Shown: piece by piece, positions 57,331 to 64,000 of the stretch
Layout of the letters: each line of letters opens with the position of its first letter
Position numbering within the stretch: position 1 is the first letter of the stretch
Origin: CALWZE01 sp036644375
GTDB lineage: Bacteria > Bacillota > Clostridia > Oscillospirales > Ruminococcaceae
Assembly (NCBI GenBank): GCA_036644375.1
Contig: JAVXQD010000002.1
Coordinates: forward strand, 1 to 64,000
Direction of reading: 5' to 3'
DNA: 64,000 nt
Notes under the pieces: generated by a model
The model's database searches: none
The model's input: only the letters and a program-made list of their open reading frames with translations
What the model was told of the DNA's origin: nothing
Made by a program: the position numbers and the translations under genes

Positions 57331-58104
57331 ATGCTTAATCACATTTTCGACACCCACGCTCACTATGATGACGAGCGGTTTGAGGGTTTGCTAAACGAGG
57401 TGTTTGAGTGCCAGCGCGCAAACGGAGTCGATTTTATAATCAACAACGGCTCCGACGAGCAAAGCTCTCTTGCTTCAATCGCGCTTGCCGAAAAATACAG
57501 CTTTTTATATGCCGCAGTCGGCATTCACCCGCAATCTGCGGGAGCGTTAACCGGCGGTTGGCTCAATCGAATCGAAGAGATGACGAAAAATCCCAAGGTC
57601 GTTGCAATCGGAGAAATAGGGCTTGATTATCACTTTCCCGAGCCTGCGCACGATTTGCAGGCAGAGATTTTCAGGGCACAGCTCGGGCTTGCGGTTAAGC
57701 TCGGTATGCCGATTGAGGTACATGACCGCGACGCCCACCAAGACACATTTGACATATTGTGCGAATATCACCCATCAGGCTGTCTGCACCGCTACTCCGG
57801 CTCGCCCGAAATGGCGAGTGAAATTGTGCAAAAGCTCGGCATGTCTCTCGGCATAGGCGGCGCGCTGACCTATAAAAACAGCAAAAAAGAGGTTGAGACC
57901 GTGAGGACAATACCCTTGGAATTCCTCATACTCGAAACCGATTGTCCCTATCTTGCTCCCGCGGGCAGGCGCGGCAGAACCTCAACCTCCGATATGATTT
58001 CCGCTGTCGCGGAGAAAATCGCGCAGATCAAGGGCGATGTCAGTGCCCAGGAGGTTTTGGACATAACCTGTGCCAACGCCAAAAAACTCTTCGGAATCAA
58101 ATAA
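57331..58104 (+). CDS. tatD: TatD-family hydrolase (DNase)
   Basis: TatD proteins are metal-dependent deoxyribonucleases. The 257-residue protein has the metal ligands FDTHAHYDD (His-x-His), GEIGLDYH (Glu), VHDRDA (His), LHRYSGS (His) and ETDCPYLAP (Asp). The end block, usually RGKRNxP, reads RGRTSTSDM here, a mild variation. AGAGGG precedes the ATG. It follows metG, a common pair in Firmicutes (metG-tatD), though here separated by 198 bases. Confidence 0.94.
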   Translation: MLNHIFDTHAHYDDERFEGLLNEVFECQRANGVDFIINNGSDEQSSLASIALAEKYSFLYAAVGIHPQSAGALTGGWLNRIEEMTKNPKVVAIGEIGLDYHFPEPAHDLQAEIFRAQLGLAVKLGMPIEVHDRDAHQDTFDILCEYHPSGCLHRYSGSPEMASEIVQKLGMSLGIGGALTYKNSKKEVETVRTIPLEFLILETDCPYLAPAGRRGRTSTSDMISAVAEKIAQIKGDVSAQEVLDITCANAKKLFGIK

Positions 58105-58140
58105 TGCTTTGCGCGGGAGTTCAATTTGAATTTCACCCGA

Positions 58141-58193
58141 AAACACCTCTTAAAAAAGGCATCGTTCTGCCTTTTTTAAGAGGTGTTTTTTAA
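58141..58193 (+). terminator. Terminator after tatD
   Basis: A 20-bp perfect stem (58141-58160 with 58169-58188) with a T run to 58192. Confidence 0.95.
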
Positions 58194-58321
58194 TGCGGTT
58201 CTCTGCGCATTTTACCGCCACAGATATTTTTGCCGCAGCGCATATACAACTATTTTCGAAAATTTCGGTTGCGCGCGGCACAATTTTTTAAGCACAGTGA
58301 GAACAGTCTGATTTTCGTGTT

Positions 58322-59800
58322 TTACAGTCTCAGAGCCATCATATTCGCAAGACTCGCAAGCATGACCGCCCCCGTGAAAATGAGCAGGGGCTGCCTGTAT
58401 TTAGAGTCGCTGTTTATGACTGTCCTTGTCAGAAGCATATAAATCACTGCATAAAACGCAAAATACAAAAAGCAATAGGTGCGGTCTCCCGACGCCCAGA
58501 TTGTCGGTGACAGCGACATCACCATCCGTGAGCCGAAGCCCGCGGTCAGCGTCAATATCGCGGCTGACTTTTCCAATGGCCCGTCAAAAGCAAAGCAAAT
58601 CGCAACAACTATTGACGCGGTAAGACCGACCATTATTATTTCGGGAATCCATGAGCTGACACTCTCGCCGCGGATTGCCGTGCCGTATTTGCCGATTGAC
58701 TCGACAATTACGCACAGACCGTTAAACGGTCTTGAGGGATTGTTTCCGAAAAAGCCGAGCAAAACCGCGACTGCGAGCGGCACCGATGCAAAAGCCCTCG
58801 GCGCCGTCTTTTTTGTTTTGATAATCACCGCGACGAGAATCACTGCGGCGAATAGCAAAAAGGTAAGGTTCGGCTTCATTGCAAAGTCGCGTATAGTGGA
58901 TGAAAATCCCATCTCGAGCTTGCGCCAAAGCGGAATAGAGGCAAACTCCGGAAACCAGCCGTTCGTCTCATTTATCATGCGCTCGGCAGCGCCCGGGCAG
59001 GTGTACGCATATAAGATATCGCATATCACAAGAGCCGAAGATATAAACAGATATACAATATTTTTGTTCTTTTTTGCAATATTATAGATTAGAAGGCACA
59101 CGTTTACGACAAGCAGCGCGACCGCGACCGGCTCCATGTTGGCCGCAAATACTGTTGCGAGCGCACAGAGAGGATATTGCCACCAATGCACCTTTTGTCC
59201 TCGCGTTATCCGCACCGGCGGCATTATCGAGCACAGCCCGAGGGTGAGCGCCCAGATATAAAGTACCGTTGAGATAACCCAGCCGGCGGTGATAAGATGA
59301 TACATCGGGTACATGGCGACGAGACCGCAGATTGTCCATGCTGCCTTGCTCGGCTCACACCTCGCAGGATAAATTTTAAAAAGACAAACCGCCGCGCCCA
59401 CAAGCATGAGAGAATCCAAAAGTCTCCACAGGAACGGAAAGTGTATGATGTATACAGCGATTCCCTCGAACAACTGACGCGACGACCAGCTGTAGTAGTT
59501 GGTCACCGAATATTCCCACAATGTCTTTTCGGACAGCGCAGCGGCATAAATCGAGTCATCCGCAATTCCCATCGTCATATTAAAATGCATTGCAAAAAAA
59601 ACCGCGAACAGCACCGCGAACGGCAGCAGGCTGCTTTTTGAGATTTTTTCGGCACATGACCGGAGAGCGCAAAATCCGCGTGCATTACCGTGTGCCTTCA
59701 GGCTCCCGATACTGCGCGGTGCCTCTGAGAGTTTTTCGGGCATCCGGTCAGATGCCGATTCCGTACGAGCGCCGATTTCTTTTTCACTTATTTTTTTCAA
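58322..59800 (-). CDS. Polytopic membrane protein, DUF6056-like (possible GT-C-type)
   Basis: The 492-residue protein has a hydrophilic start of about 55 residues, then about eleven transmembrane segments. Right after the first one lies FNMTMGIADDSIYA, with an acidic pair at the place where GT-C glycosyltransferases keep theirs, followed by SWSSRQLFEG. This is the pattern of DUF6056 proteins; I am fairly but not fully sure of the family. The start is a TTG, eight bases after GAGGTG. It follows psuG by 20 bases on the same strand, so it may belong to the psu operon, although no pseudouridine role is known. Confidence 0.72.
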   Translation of the reverse strand: MKKISEKEIGARTESASDRMPEKLSEAPRSIGSLKAHGNARGFCALRSCAEKISKSSLLPFAVLFAVFFAMHFNMTMGIADDSIYAAALSEKTLWEYSVTNYYSWSSRQLFEGIAVYIIHFPFLWRLLDSLMLVGAAVCLFKIYPARCEPSKAAWTICGLVAMYPMYHLITAGWVISTVLYIWALTLGLCSIMPPVRITRGQKVHWWQYPLCALATVFAANMEPVAVALLVVNVCLLIYNIAKKNKNIVYLFISSALVICDILYAYTCPGAAERMINETNGWFPEFASIPLWRKLEMGFSSTIRDFAMKPNLTFLLFAAVILVAVIIKTKKTAPRAFASVPLAVAVLLGFFGNNPSRPFNGLCVIVESIGKYGTAIRGESVSSWIPEIIMVGLTASIVVAICFAFDGPLEKSAAILTLTAGFGSRMVMSLSPTIWASGDRTYCFLYFAFYAVIYMLLTRTVINSDSKYRQPLLIFTGAVMLASLANMMALRL

Positions 59801-59820
59801 ACTGATTGCACCTCGAAATA

Positions 59821-60741
59821 TTATCCCAGTTTACAGAGCTCAACAGCAATCTTCGAAGCGGCACGCGCATTATTATAGGCGAGCTCCAGGTTGCTTGCAA
59901 AGGACACGCCGTCGGTCAAGTCCTTGATGTGAGAGAGCAGGAACGGAGTTGTGTCCTTGCCGCGTATTCCCTGTTTTTTGGCAAGCTCAAGCGCTTTTAC
60001 TATGACCTTTTCCATCTCGTCATAGTCGAGTGCAAACTCCTCGGGAATGGGATTTCCGACGACCGCGCCGCCCTTTAAACCCAAATCCCATTTGGTATAT
60101 ACAATTTTTGCGACCTCGGACTCGTCGGCACAGCTGTAATCCAGCTTGAATCCGCTTGACCTGCAATAAAAAGCAGGCAGCTCGCCTGTGCGCAAGCCCA
60201 GCACGGGCACACCGAAGGTTTCGAGATATTCAAGTGTAAGCCCTAAATCAAGCAGCGATTTTGCGCCCGCGCACACCACACATACGGGCGTGTTCGCAAG
60301 CTCCTGCAAATCCGCGGAAATATCCATTGTTGTTTCCCCGCCTCGGTGAACTCCGCCTATCCCGCCTGTCGCAAAGACCTTTATGCCCGCCATGTGAGCG
60401 AGCATCATCGTCGTCGCAACGGTCGTGGCTCCGTTTTTTCCTGTGGCGACATAGGTCGAGACATCGCGGCGGCTTACCTTGCCGATATCCTTCGGGTTGC
60501 ACATCATATTAAGCTCATCGTGCGTGAGACCGACCTTCAGCCTCCCATTGATAATTGCGGTTGTCGCGGGTATGGCTCCGAGTTCGCGCACGATTTTTTC
60601 GACATTTGCGGCAAACTCCATGTTCTGCGGAAATGGCATACCGTGACTCAGTATTGTCGATTCAAGTGCAACCACGGGCTTGTTCTGCTCAAGTGCATTT
60701 TTGATTTCGGGCGATATGTCCAGATATTTTTCAAAGCTCAT
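59821..60741 (-). CDS. psuG: Pseudouridine-5'-phosphate glycosidase
   Basis: PsuG splits pseudouridine 5'-phosphate into uracil and ribose 5-phosphate. The 306-residue protein has the family pattern: VVALESTILSHGMPFPQNMEFA, GRLKVGLTHDEL, KNGATTVATTMMLAHMAGIKVFATGGIGGVHRG and the C-terminal FLLSHIKDLTDGVSFASNLELAYNNA. Full length. Its ATG overlaps the psuK stop by four bases, and AAGGAG lies upstream. With psuK it forms a complete pathway from pseudouridine to uracil. Confidence 0.96.
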   Translation of the reverse strand: MSFEKYLDISPEIKNALEQNKPVVALESTILSHGMPFPQNMEFAANVEKIVRELGAIPATTAIINGRLKVGLTHDELNMMCNPKDIGKVSRRDVSTYVATGKNGATTVATTMMLAHMAGIKVFATGGIGGVHRGGETTMDISADLQELANTPVCVVCAGAKSLLDLGLTLEYLETFGVPVLGLRTGELPAFYCRSSGFKLDYSCADESEVAKIVYTKWDLGLKGGAVVGNPIPEEFALDYDEMEKVIVKALELAKKQGIRGKDTTPFLLSHIKDLTDGVSFASNLELAYNNARAASKIAVELCKLG

Positions 60742-61685
60742 TTCAGTGTTCTCTCCTTGATTGTTTTTTCAATTAAATCAACGTTCATCAGCGGGCTTAT
60801 CGTCTCATATGCAAGAATTGCGAGAATGCCCGCCGCGAGCGCATAATCTATCGTCTTTTCGATATCGAAGCCGTTGACCCAGCTGTAGGTAAGCGCGCCC
60901 ATGAACGCGTCTCCCGCACCGGTCGCATTTACCATTTCATCAAGCGGCTCAAGCCTTCTTTGGGTCGTGTTTCCCGCCGCATCCTTGTAATAGCAGCCGT
61001 TTTTGCCTCTGCTGACAAACACCCGCTGCACACCCTTATTCAAAAGTTCGGTGCATGCGCGGTCAATTGATTTCTCATCGGTAATCTTTATTCCCGACAA
61101 TATTTCAAGCTCCAGCTCGTTTGGCTTTACCGTGTGGAAAAGGCCGATAAAATCAGCAATTGTGGACGCGTAATAGGTTGATACGGGGTCAACGAACACC
61201 GCTACGCCCTTTGCCGTGTCCTCAACAAGATATTTCAGCGTTTCGGTTTTTATGCAGGGGTCAGTAACCACGACCGACGCGCCCCGAATCATCTCCCGAT
61301 TGCCATCCAGCGCCTGCTTTGTGATATTCTGCGCAATCGACATATCGGAAAGCGCGATAAACATATCTCCCGTGTTGTCGAGCAACGACATGTATGTCGA
61401 TGACGCCGACTTTTCGACATGAATGCAGTGACTCATATCTATTCCCGCTCTTGTGCTGTCCCGTATGATTTTCTCGCCGTATACATCATCCCCGATTGCC
61501 GATATCAGCTTTGTGTGCGCGCCCAGTCTCGCAATATTTTCAAGTATATTTCGGGTCACACCGCCTGCCGAGGTATTCATCCTCCCGGGGTTTGAGTCGC
61601 GCATAACCAGTGCATTTCTGCTGCGCCCGTGAACGTCGACATTGGCTGCACCGACGCCCACAACATATTTTTGCTCATCGGTCAT
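60738..61685 (-). CDS. psuK: Pseudouridine kinase (PfkB family)
   Basis: PsuK phosphorylates pseudouridine for PsuG. The 315-residue PfkB protein has VVGVGAANVDVHGRS, SAGGVTRNILENIARLG (sugar-binding region) and the C-terminal NATGAGDAFMGAL motif with the catalytic Asp. Its match to pseudouridine kinase is by context: it overlaps psuG by four bases. I start at the ATG after GGCGGTG (MTDEQK); a frame 29 codons longer runs back over the promoter. Alternative PfkB substrates cannot be ruled out by sequence alone. Confidence 0.93.
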   Translation of the reverse strand: MTDEQKYVVGVGAANVDVHGRSRNALVMRDSNPGRMNTSAGGVTRNILENIARLGAHTKLISAIGDDVYGEKIIRDSTRAGIDMSHCIHVEKSASSTYMSLLDNTGDMFIALSDMSIAQNITKQALDGNREMIRGASVVVTDPCIKTETLKYLVEDTAKGVAVFVDPVSTYYASTIADFIGLFHTVKPNELELEILSGIKITDEKSIDRACTELLNKGVQRVFVSRGKNGCYYKDAAGNTTQRRLEPLDEMVNATGAGDAFMGALTYSWVNGFDIEKTIDYALAAGILAILAYETISPLMNVDLIEKTIKERTLK

Positions 61686-61710
61686 AATTTCACCGCCTTT
61701 TTCATCTCTA

Positions 61711-61739
61711 ATTCTACCGCGCCGCGAAAAAAAGGTCAA
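61711..61739 (-). promoter_or_regulatory. Promoter of the psuK-psuG operon
   Basis: On the minus strand TTGACC (61734-61739) and TAGAAT (61711-61716), 17 bases apart, about 25 bases before the psuK ATG. Confidence 0.75.
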
Positions 61740-61857
61740 GCGCGCTGAATATTTGCTTTGCTTTTTGTTCAAACTATTTTCAACGATAACAAGTGCGCAG
61801 CAACGCGCTCAAAGGGCTGCTGCATGGGGTCGCCCGGAAAGGATTCGGAAAAAAGCT

Positions 61858-62535
61858 ATGAACAGAAAAAAACATTTTGCATTCAGCGGTTTTGTAAAGA
61901 AAAATGGATTCTATATTGCGATGGTTATGTTCGTTGCGGCGGGAGCTATCGCGTCCTATGCGGCGGTGATGAGTATAATTGATCTCCCCGCCGCACCCGA
62001 GGAGCAGGCAAAGCTCATTCAAAACGAGCCTCAGCAGCCGGTTGTCGTCGCGCCCGTGCCCGAGCCGGAACCTGAACCGGAAAAGGAGCCCGAAGCCGAG
62101 GAGACACTTGTGTCGGTGCCCGAGCCCCTTATGCCCGTTTACACCCGCCCCATTCAAGGCGAGGTGACAAATGCGTTCAGCGGCAGCGAGCTTGTGAAAA
62201 GCGCAACCATGAATGACTGGCGCACTCACAACGGCGTTGATTACTCCGCCGCTGTCGGAGACAAGGTAACCGCCATATATTCGGGGGAGGTCACGCGCGC
62301 CGAAAAGGATGCACTTTGGGGAAATATCATCGAGCTTAAGCTCGAGACGGGATATCATGTCCTGTACGCCAATCTCGCCGCCTTTGACACCGTAAAGGTG
62401 GGTCAGCGCATTTCGCAGGGAGATACCTTGGGAGCGGTAGGCAGCACGGCGCTCGTCGAGAGCGGAGAGCTTCCGCATCTGCATCTTGAGGTAAAGAGCG
62501 GTTCGAAGTTTGTCGACCCCGAATCGCTGTTTTAG
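61858..62535 (+). CDS. M23 peptidase-like membrane protein, SpoIIQ-like
   Basis: The 225-residue protein has a basic start, one transmembrane segment (about 17-39), a Pro/Glu-rich linker (PVPEPEPEPEKEPEAEE, about 65-82) and a C-terminal LytM/M23 domain. That domain keeps HNGVDYSAAVGDKVTAIYSGEV (His/Asp) and LPHLHLEV (His-x-His), so it may be an active endopeptidase. Size and layout fit SpoIIQ, the forespore protein that pairs with SpoIIIAH during engulfment; other membrane M23 proteins are possible. I start at the ATG at 61858, with GGAAA upstream. It is divergent from the psu operon. Confidence 0.8.
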   Translation: MNRKKHFAFSGFVKKNGFYIAMVMFVAAGAIASYAAVMSIIDLPAAPEEQAKLIQNEPQQPVVVAPVPEPEPEPEKEPEAEETLVSVPEPLMPVYTRPIQGEVTNAFSGSELVKSATMNDWRTHNGVDYSAAVGDKVTAIYSGEVTRAEKDALWGNIIELKLETGYHVLYANLAAFDTVKVGQRISQGDTLGAVGSTALVESGELPHLHLEVKSGSKFVDPESLF

Positions 62536-62567
62536 CCGACAGAATCCACTGTAACGAATAATAGAGC

Positions 62568-62632
62568 AAAGCCGCTTCGAAAAGATATTGATATGGGTCT
62601 TGACGCCCAAATCAATTTTCGGAACGGCTTTT
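62568..62632 (+). terminator. Terminator after the SpoIIQ-like gene
   Basis: AAAGCCG (62568-62574) pairs with CGGCTTT (62625-62631) at the base of a long imperfect stem that includes GAAAA/TTTTC and GGG/CCC pairs, followed by TTGATTT. Confidence 0.7.
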
Positions 62633-62658
62633 GATTTGTGATTCGATTACACAGCGAA

Positions 62659-62686
62659 TTGACAATGTATATCCGAATAGTATAAT
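62659..62686 (+). promoter_or_regulatory. Promoter of the copper ATPase gene
   Basis: TTGACA (62659-62664) and TATAAT (62681-62686) with a 16-base spacer, both perfect boxes. Metal control is expected for this family, but no clear operator is seen. Confidence 0.75.
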
Positions 62687-62722
62687 TAAAAGTATCTGAG
62701 TTTGAAGAATGGAAAACAGCAT

Positions 62723-64000
62723 ATGTCAAAAAAAGAAACCGCCACCATTAAAGGTATGAGCTGCGCTTCCTGCTCTGCCTCGGTAGAAAAAGCCGTCAGC
62801 CGCCTGCCTTTTGTTGAAAGGGCGGCGGTTAATCTCGCCACCGAAAAGCTGAGCGTCATTTTCGACGAAAAGCAGGGCTCGCTCGAGGATGTCGCAAACG
62901 CTGTGCGCCGCGCCGGTTTCTCTCTCGTGGAGGACACCGAGGACGCGGATGAAAAGCGGTTTGCGGAACAGAGCCGCGCTTTGCGTTCGCAGAGAAATCG
63001 GCTTATTGTCGCGCTCTCGTTCACAATACCTCTGTTTTATATCGCAATGGCGCATATGATAAGCTTTGTGACGCTCCCATACCCCGCTTTTCTAATGCCC
63101 ATGACTCACCCGCTGACCTTTGCACTGGTTCAACTCGCGCTGACGATTCCGGTTATGATTTGCGGAGGCAGGTTTTACACAAACGGATTCAAAGCGCTGT
63201 TCAAGGGGCATCCGAATATGGACAGTCTCGTGGCGGTCGGAACCTCAGCCGCCTTTATATACAGCCTGTATTCGCTAATGCGCATTATACAGGGCGATGC
63301 ACATGCGAGTATGGACATGTATTTTGAATCCGGCGCTATGATTATAACACTGATTATGGTCGGAAAATATCTCGAGGCACGCGCAAAGCAAAAAACCGGA
63401 AATGCAATCGCAAGTCTTTACTCTCTCAGCTCTCCGACCGCGACCGTTGAGAAGGACGGGCGCTCCGAGCTTGTGGACATTGATTTTTTGAAAATCGGGG
63501 ATATCGTAATTGTCAAGCCCGGTGAGAAAATTCCCGCTGACGGGGTTGTTGTCGAGGGTGCAAGCTCGGTCGACGAATCCATGCTCACGGGCGAGAGCAT
63601 GCCGATTGACAAAAAGGCGGGCGACAGTGTCACCGGTGCGACCGTAAACAAAAACGGGGCTCTGCGCGTCCGTGTCGGCAGACTCGGCAGGGACAGCACT
63701 CTCTCGCAGATTATACATCTCGTAGAGGAGGCGCAGGGGCAAAAAGCGCCTATTGCGAAGCTTGCGGATGTTGTTTCCGGATACTTCGTGCCCATATCGA
63801 TGTCGATTGCACTTGTCGCGGCAGTTATCTGGGCAGTCGCAGGTCGGGATCTGTCCTTTGTTCTCAAAATCTTTGTATCTGTTCTGGTGATTGCCTGTCC
63901 GTGTGCTCTGGGTCTTGCGACACCGACCGCCATTATGGTCGGCACCGGTAAGGGCGCCTCAAAGGGCATACTTTTCAAAAACGGAGAGGCCATTGAAACG
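62723..64000 (+). CDS. copA: Copper-translocating P-type ATPase, 5' part
   Basis: P1B ATPases pump Cu+ out of the cell. The visible 426 residues, open to the window end, contain one N-terminal heavy-metal-binding domain (KGMSCASCSASV, residues 11-22), the first transmembrane segments, the actuator motif LTGES (about 294) and the ion-binding CPC in VIACPCALGLATPT (about 395). The phosphorylated Asp (DKTG) lies beyond position 64000. CPC with a GMxCxxC domain points to Cu+ rather than zinc or cadmium. The ribosome site is weak (GGAAAA). The gene is complete at its 5' end with its own promoter. Confidence 0.95.
   Translation, partial: MSKKETATIKGMSCASCSASVEKAVSRLPFVERAAVNLATEKLSVIFDEKQGSLEDVANAVRRAGFSLVEDTEDADEKRFAEQSRALRSQRNRLIVALSFTIPLFYIAMAHMISFVTLPYPAFLMPMTHPLTFALVQLALTIPVMICGGRFYTNGFKALFKGHPNMDSLVAVGTSAAFIYSLYSLMRIIQGDAHASMDMYFESGAMIITLIMVGKYLEARAKQKTGNAIASLYSLSSPTATVEKDGRSELVDIDFLKIGDIVIVKPGEKIPADGVVVEGASSVDESMLTGESMPIDKKAGDSVTGATVNKNGALRVRVGRLGRDSTLSQIIHLVEEAQGQKAPIAKLADVVSGYFVPISMSIALVAAVIWAVAGRDLSFVLKIFVSVLVIACPCALGLATPTAIMVGTGKGASKGILFKNGEAIET

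Noticed and set aside
62659..62672. GACAATGTA resembling a CopY-type operator upstream of copA
   Set aside because: The half-sites are one base apart rather than two, and the match comes mostly from the -35 box; no regulator gene is adjacent in the window.

Overview
The window looks like a chromosome segment of a low-to-mid GC Bacillota, most likely a spore-forming anaerobe of the class Clostridia (an Oscillospirales/Ruminococcaceae-like lineage). Reasons: Bacillus/Clostridium gene orders (SRP RNA-dnaX-ybaB-recR; secY-adk-map-KOW protein-infA-rpmJ), AGGAGG-type ribosome binding sites, consensus sigma-A promoters, a SpoIIQ-like M23 protein, zinc forms of S14 and adenylate kinase, a DUF362 ferredoxin, and BlaR1-, DUF3796- and PrsW-type genes. 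This rests on family recognition by eye; no search was run.

Layout. 0-4.6 kb: ssrA (tmRNA), smpB, recR, ybaB, dnaX and SRP RNA, all leftward, then a PduL-type phosphotransacylase. 4.7-9.0 kb: rightward genes for a family-4 uracil-DNA glycosylase, a TraX-like membrane protein, a UPF0145 protein, a P-loop ATPase and a DUF362/ferredoxin protein. 9.2-18.1 kb is the accessory part: a GGDEF protein with a second degenerate GGDEF-like half; two related two-TM proteins; a DUF3796-XRE pair behind a palindromic operator; a tightly overlapped sigma factor / TM protein / membrane protein / PrsW protease operon; and a rightward membrane protein / XRE / lipoprotein / BlaR1-tail / membrane protein operon behind another operator. 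18.1-22.4 kb: nadE and a YgiQ-type radical SAM protein with a tandem-repeat tail.

22.6-38.4 kb is the complete S10-spc-alpha ribosomal protein operon, leftward, from rpsJ to rplQ, with secY, adk, map, infA, rpmJ and rpoA, driven by one strong promoter with a 300-nt leader. Its standout feature is an L30 protein with an Ala/Lys-rich N-terminal extension of about 100 residues. acpP lies just upstream. 39-50 kb is housekeeping: a HAD phosphatase, GTP-type PEP carboxykinase, a deoxyinosine glycosylase, tsaD, a flavodoxin, rimI, polA, a tRNA-dihydrouridine synthase and a YfbR-like HD hydrolase. 50-64 kb: a membrane protein of unknown role, a cytoplasmic beta-lactamase-fold hydrolase, a NYN/OST-HTH protein, an MBL hydrolase, metG, tatD, the psuK-psuG pseudouridine operon with a DUF6056-like membrane protein, a SpoIIQ-like M23 protein, and a copper P-type ATPase cut by the window end.

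The genes with visible functional links are: ssrA-smpB (ribosome rescue); dnaX-ybaB-recR (replication and repair); the ribosomal operon with translation initiation and protein export; psuK-psuG (pseudouridine breakdown); and, by inference, sigma factor-TM protein-PrsW (a possible self-contained membrane-proteolysis signalling circuit). The most original candidates are the L30 extension, the sigma/PrsW operon with its small leading ORF, and the BlaR1-tail operon.
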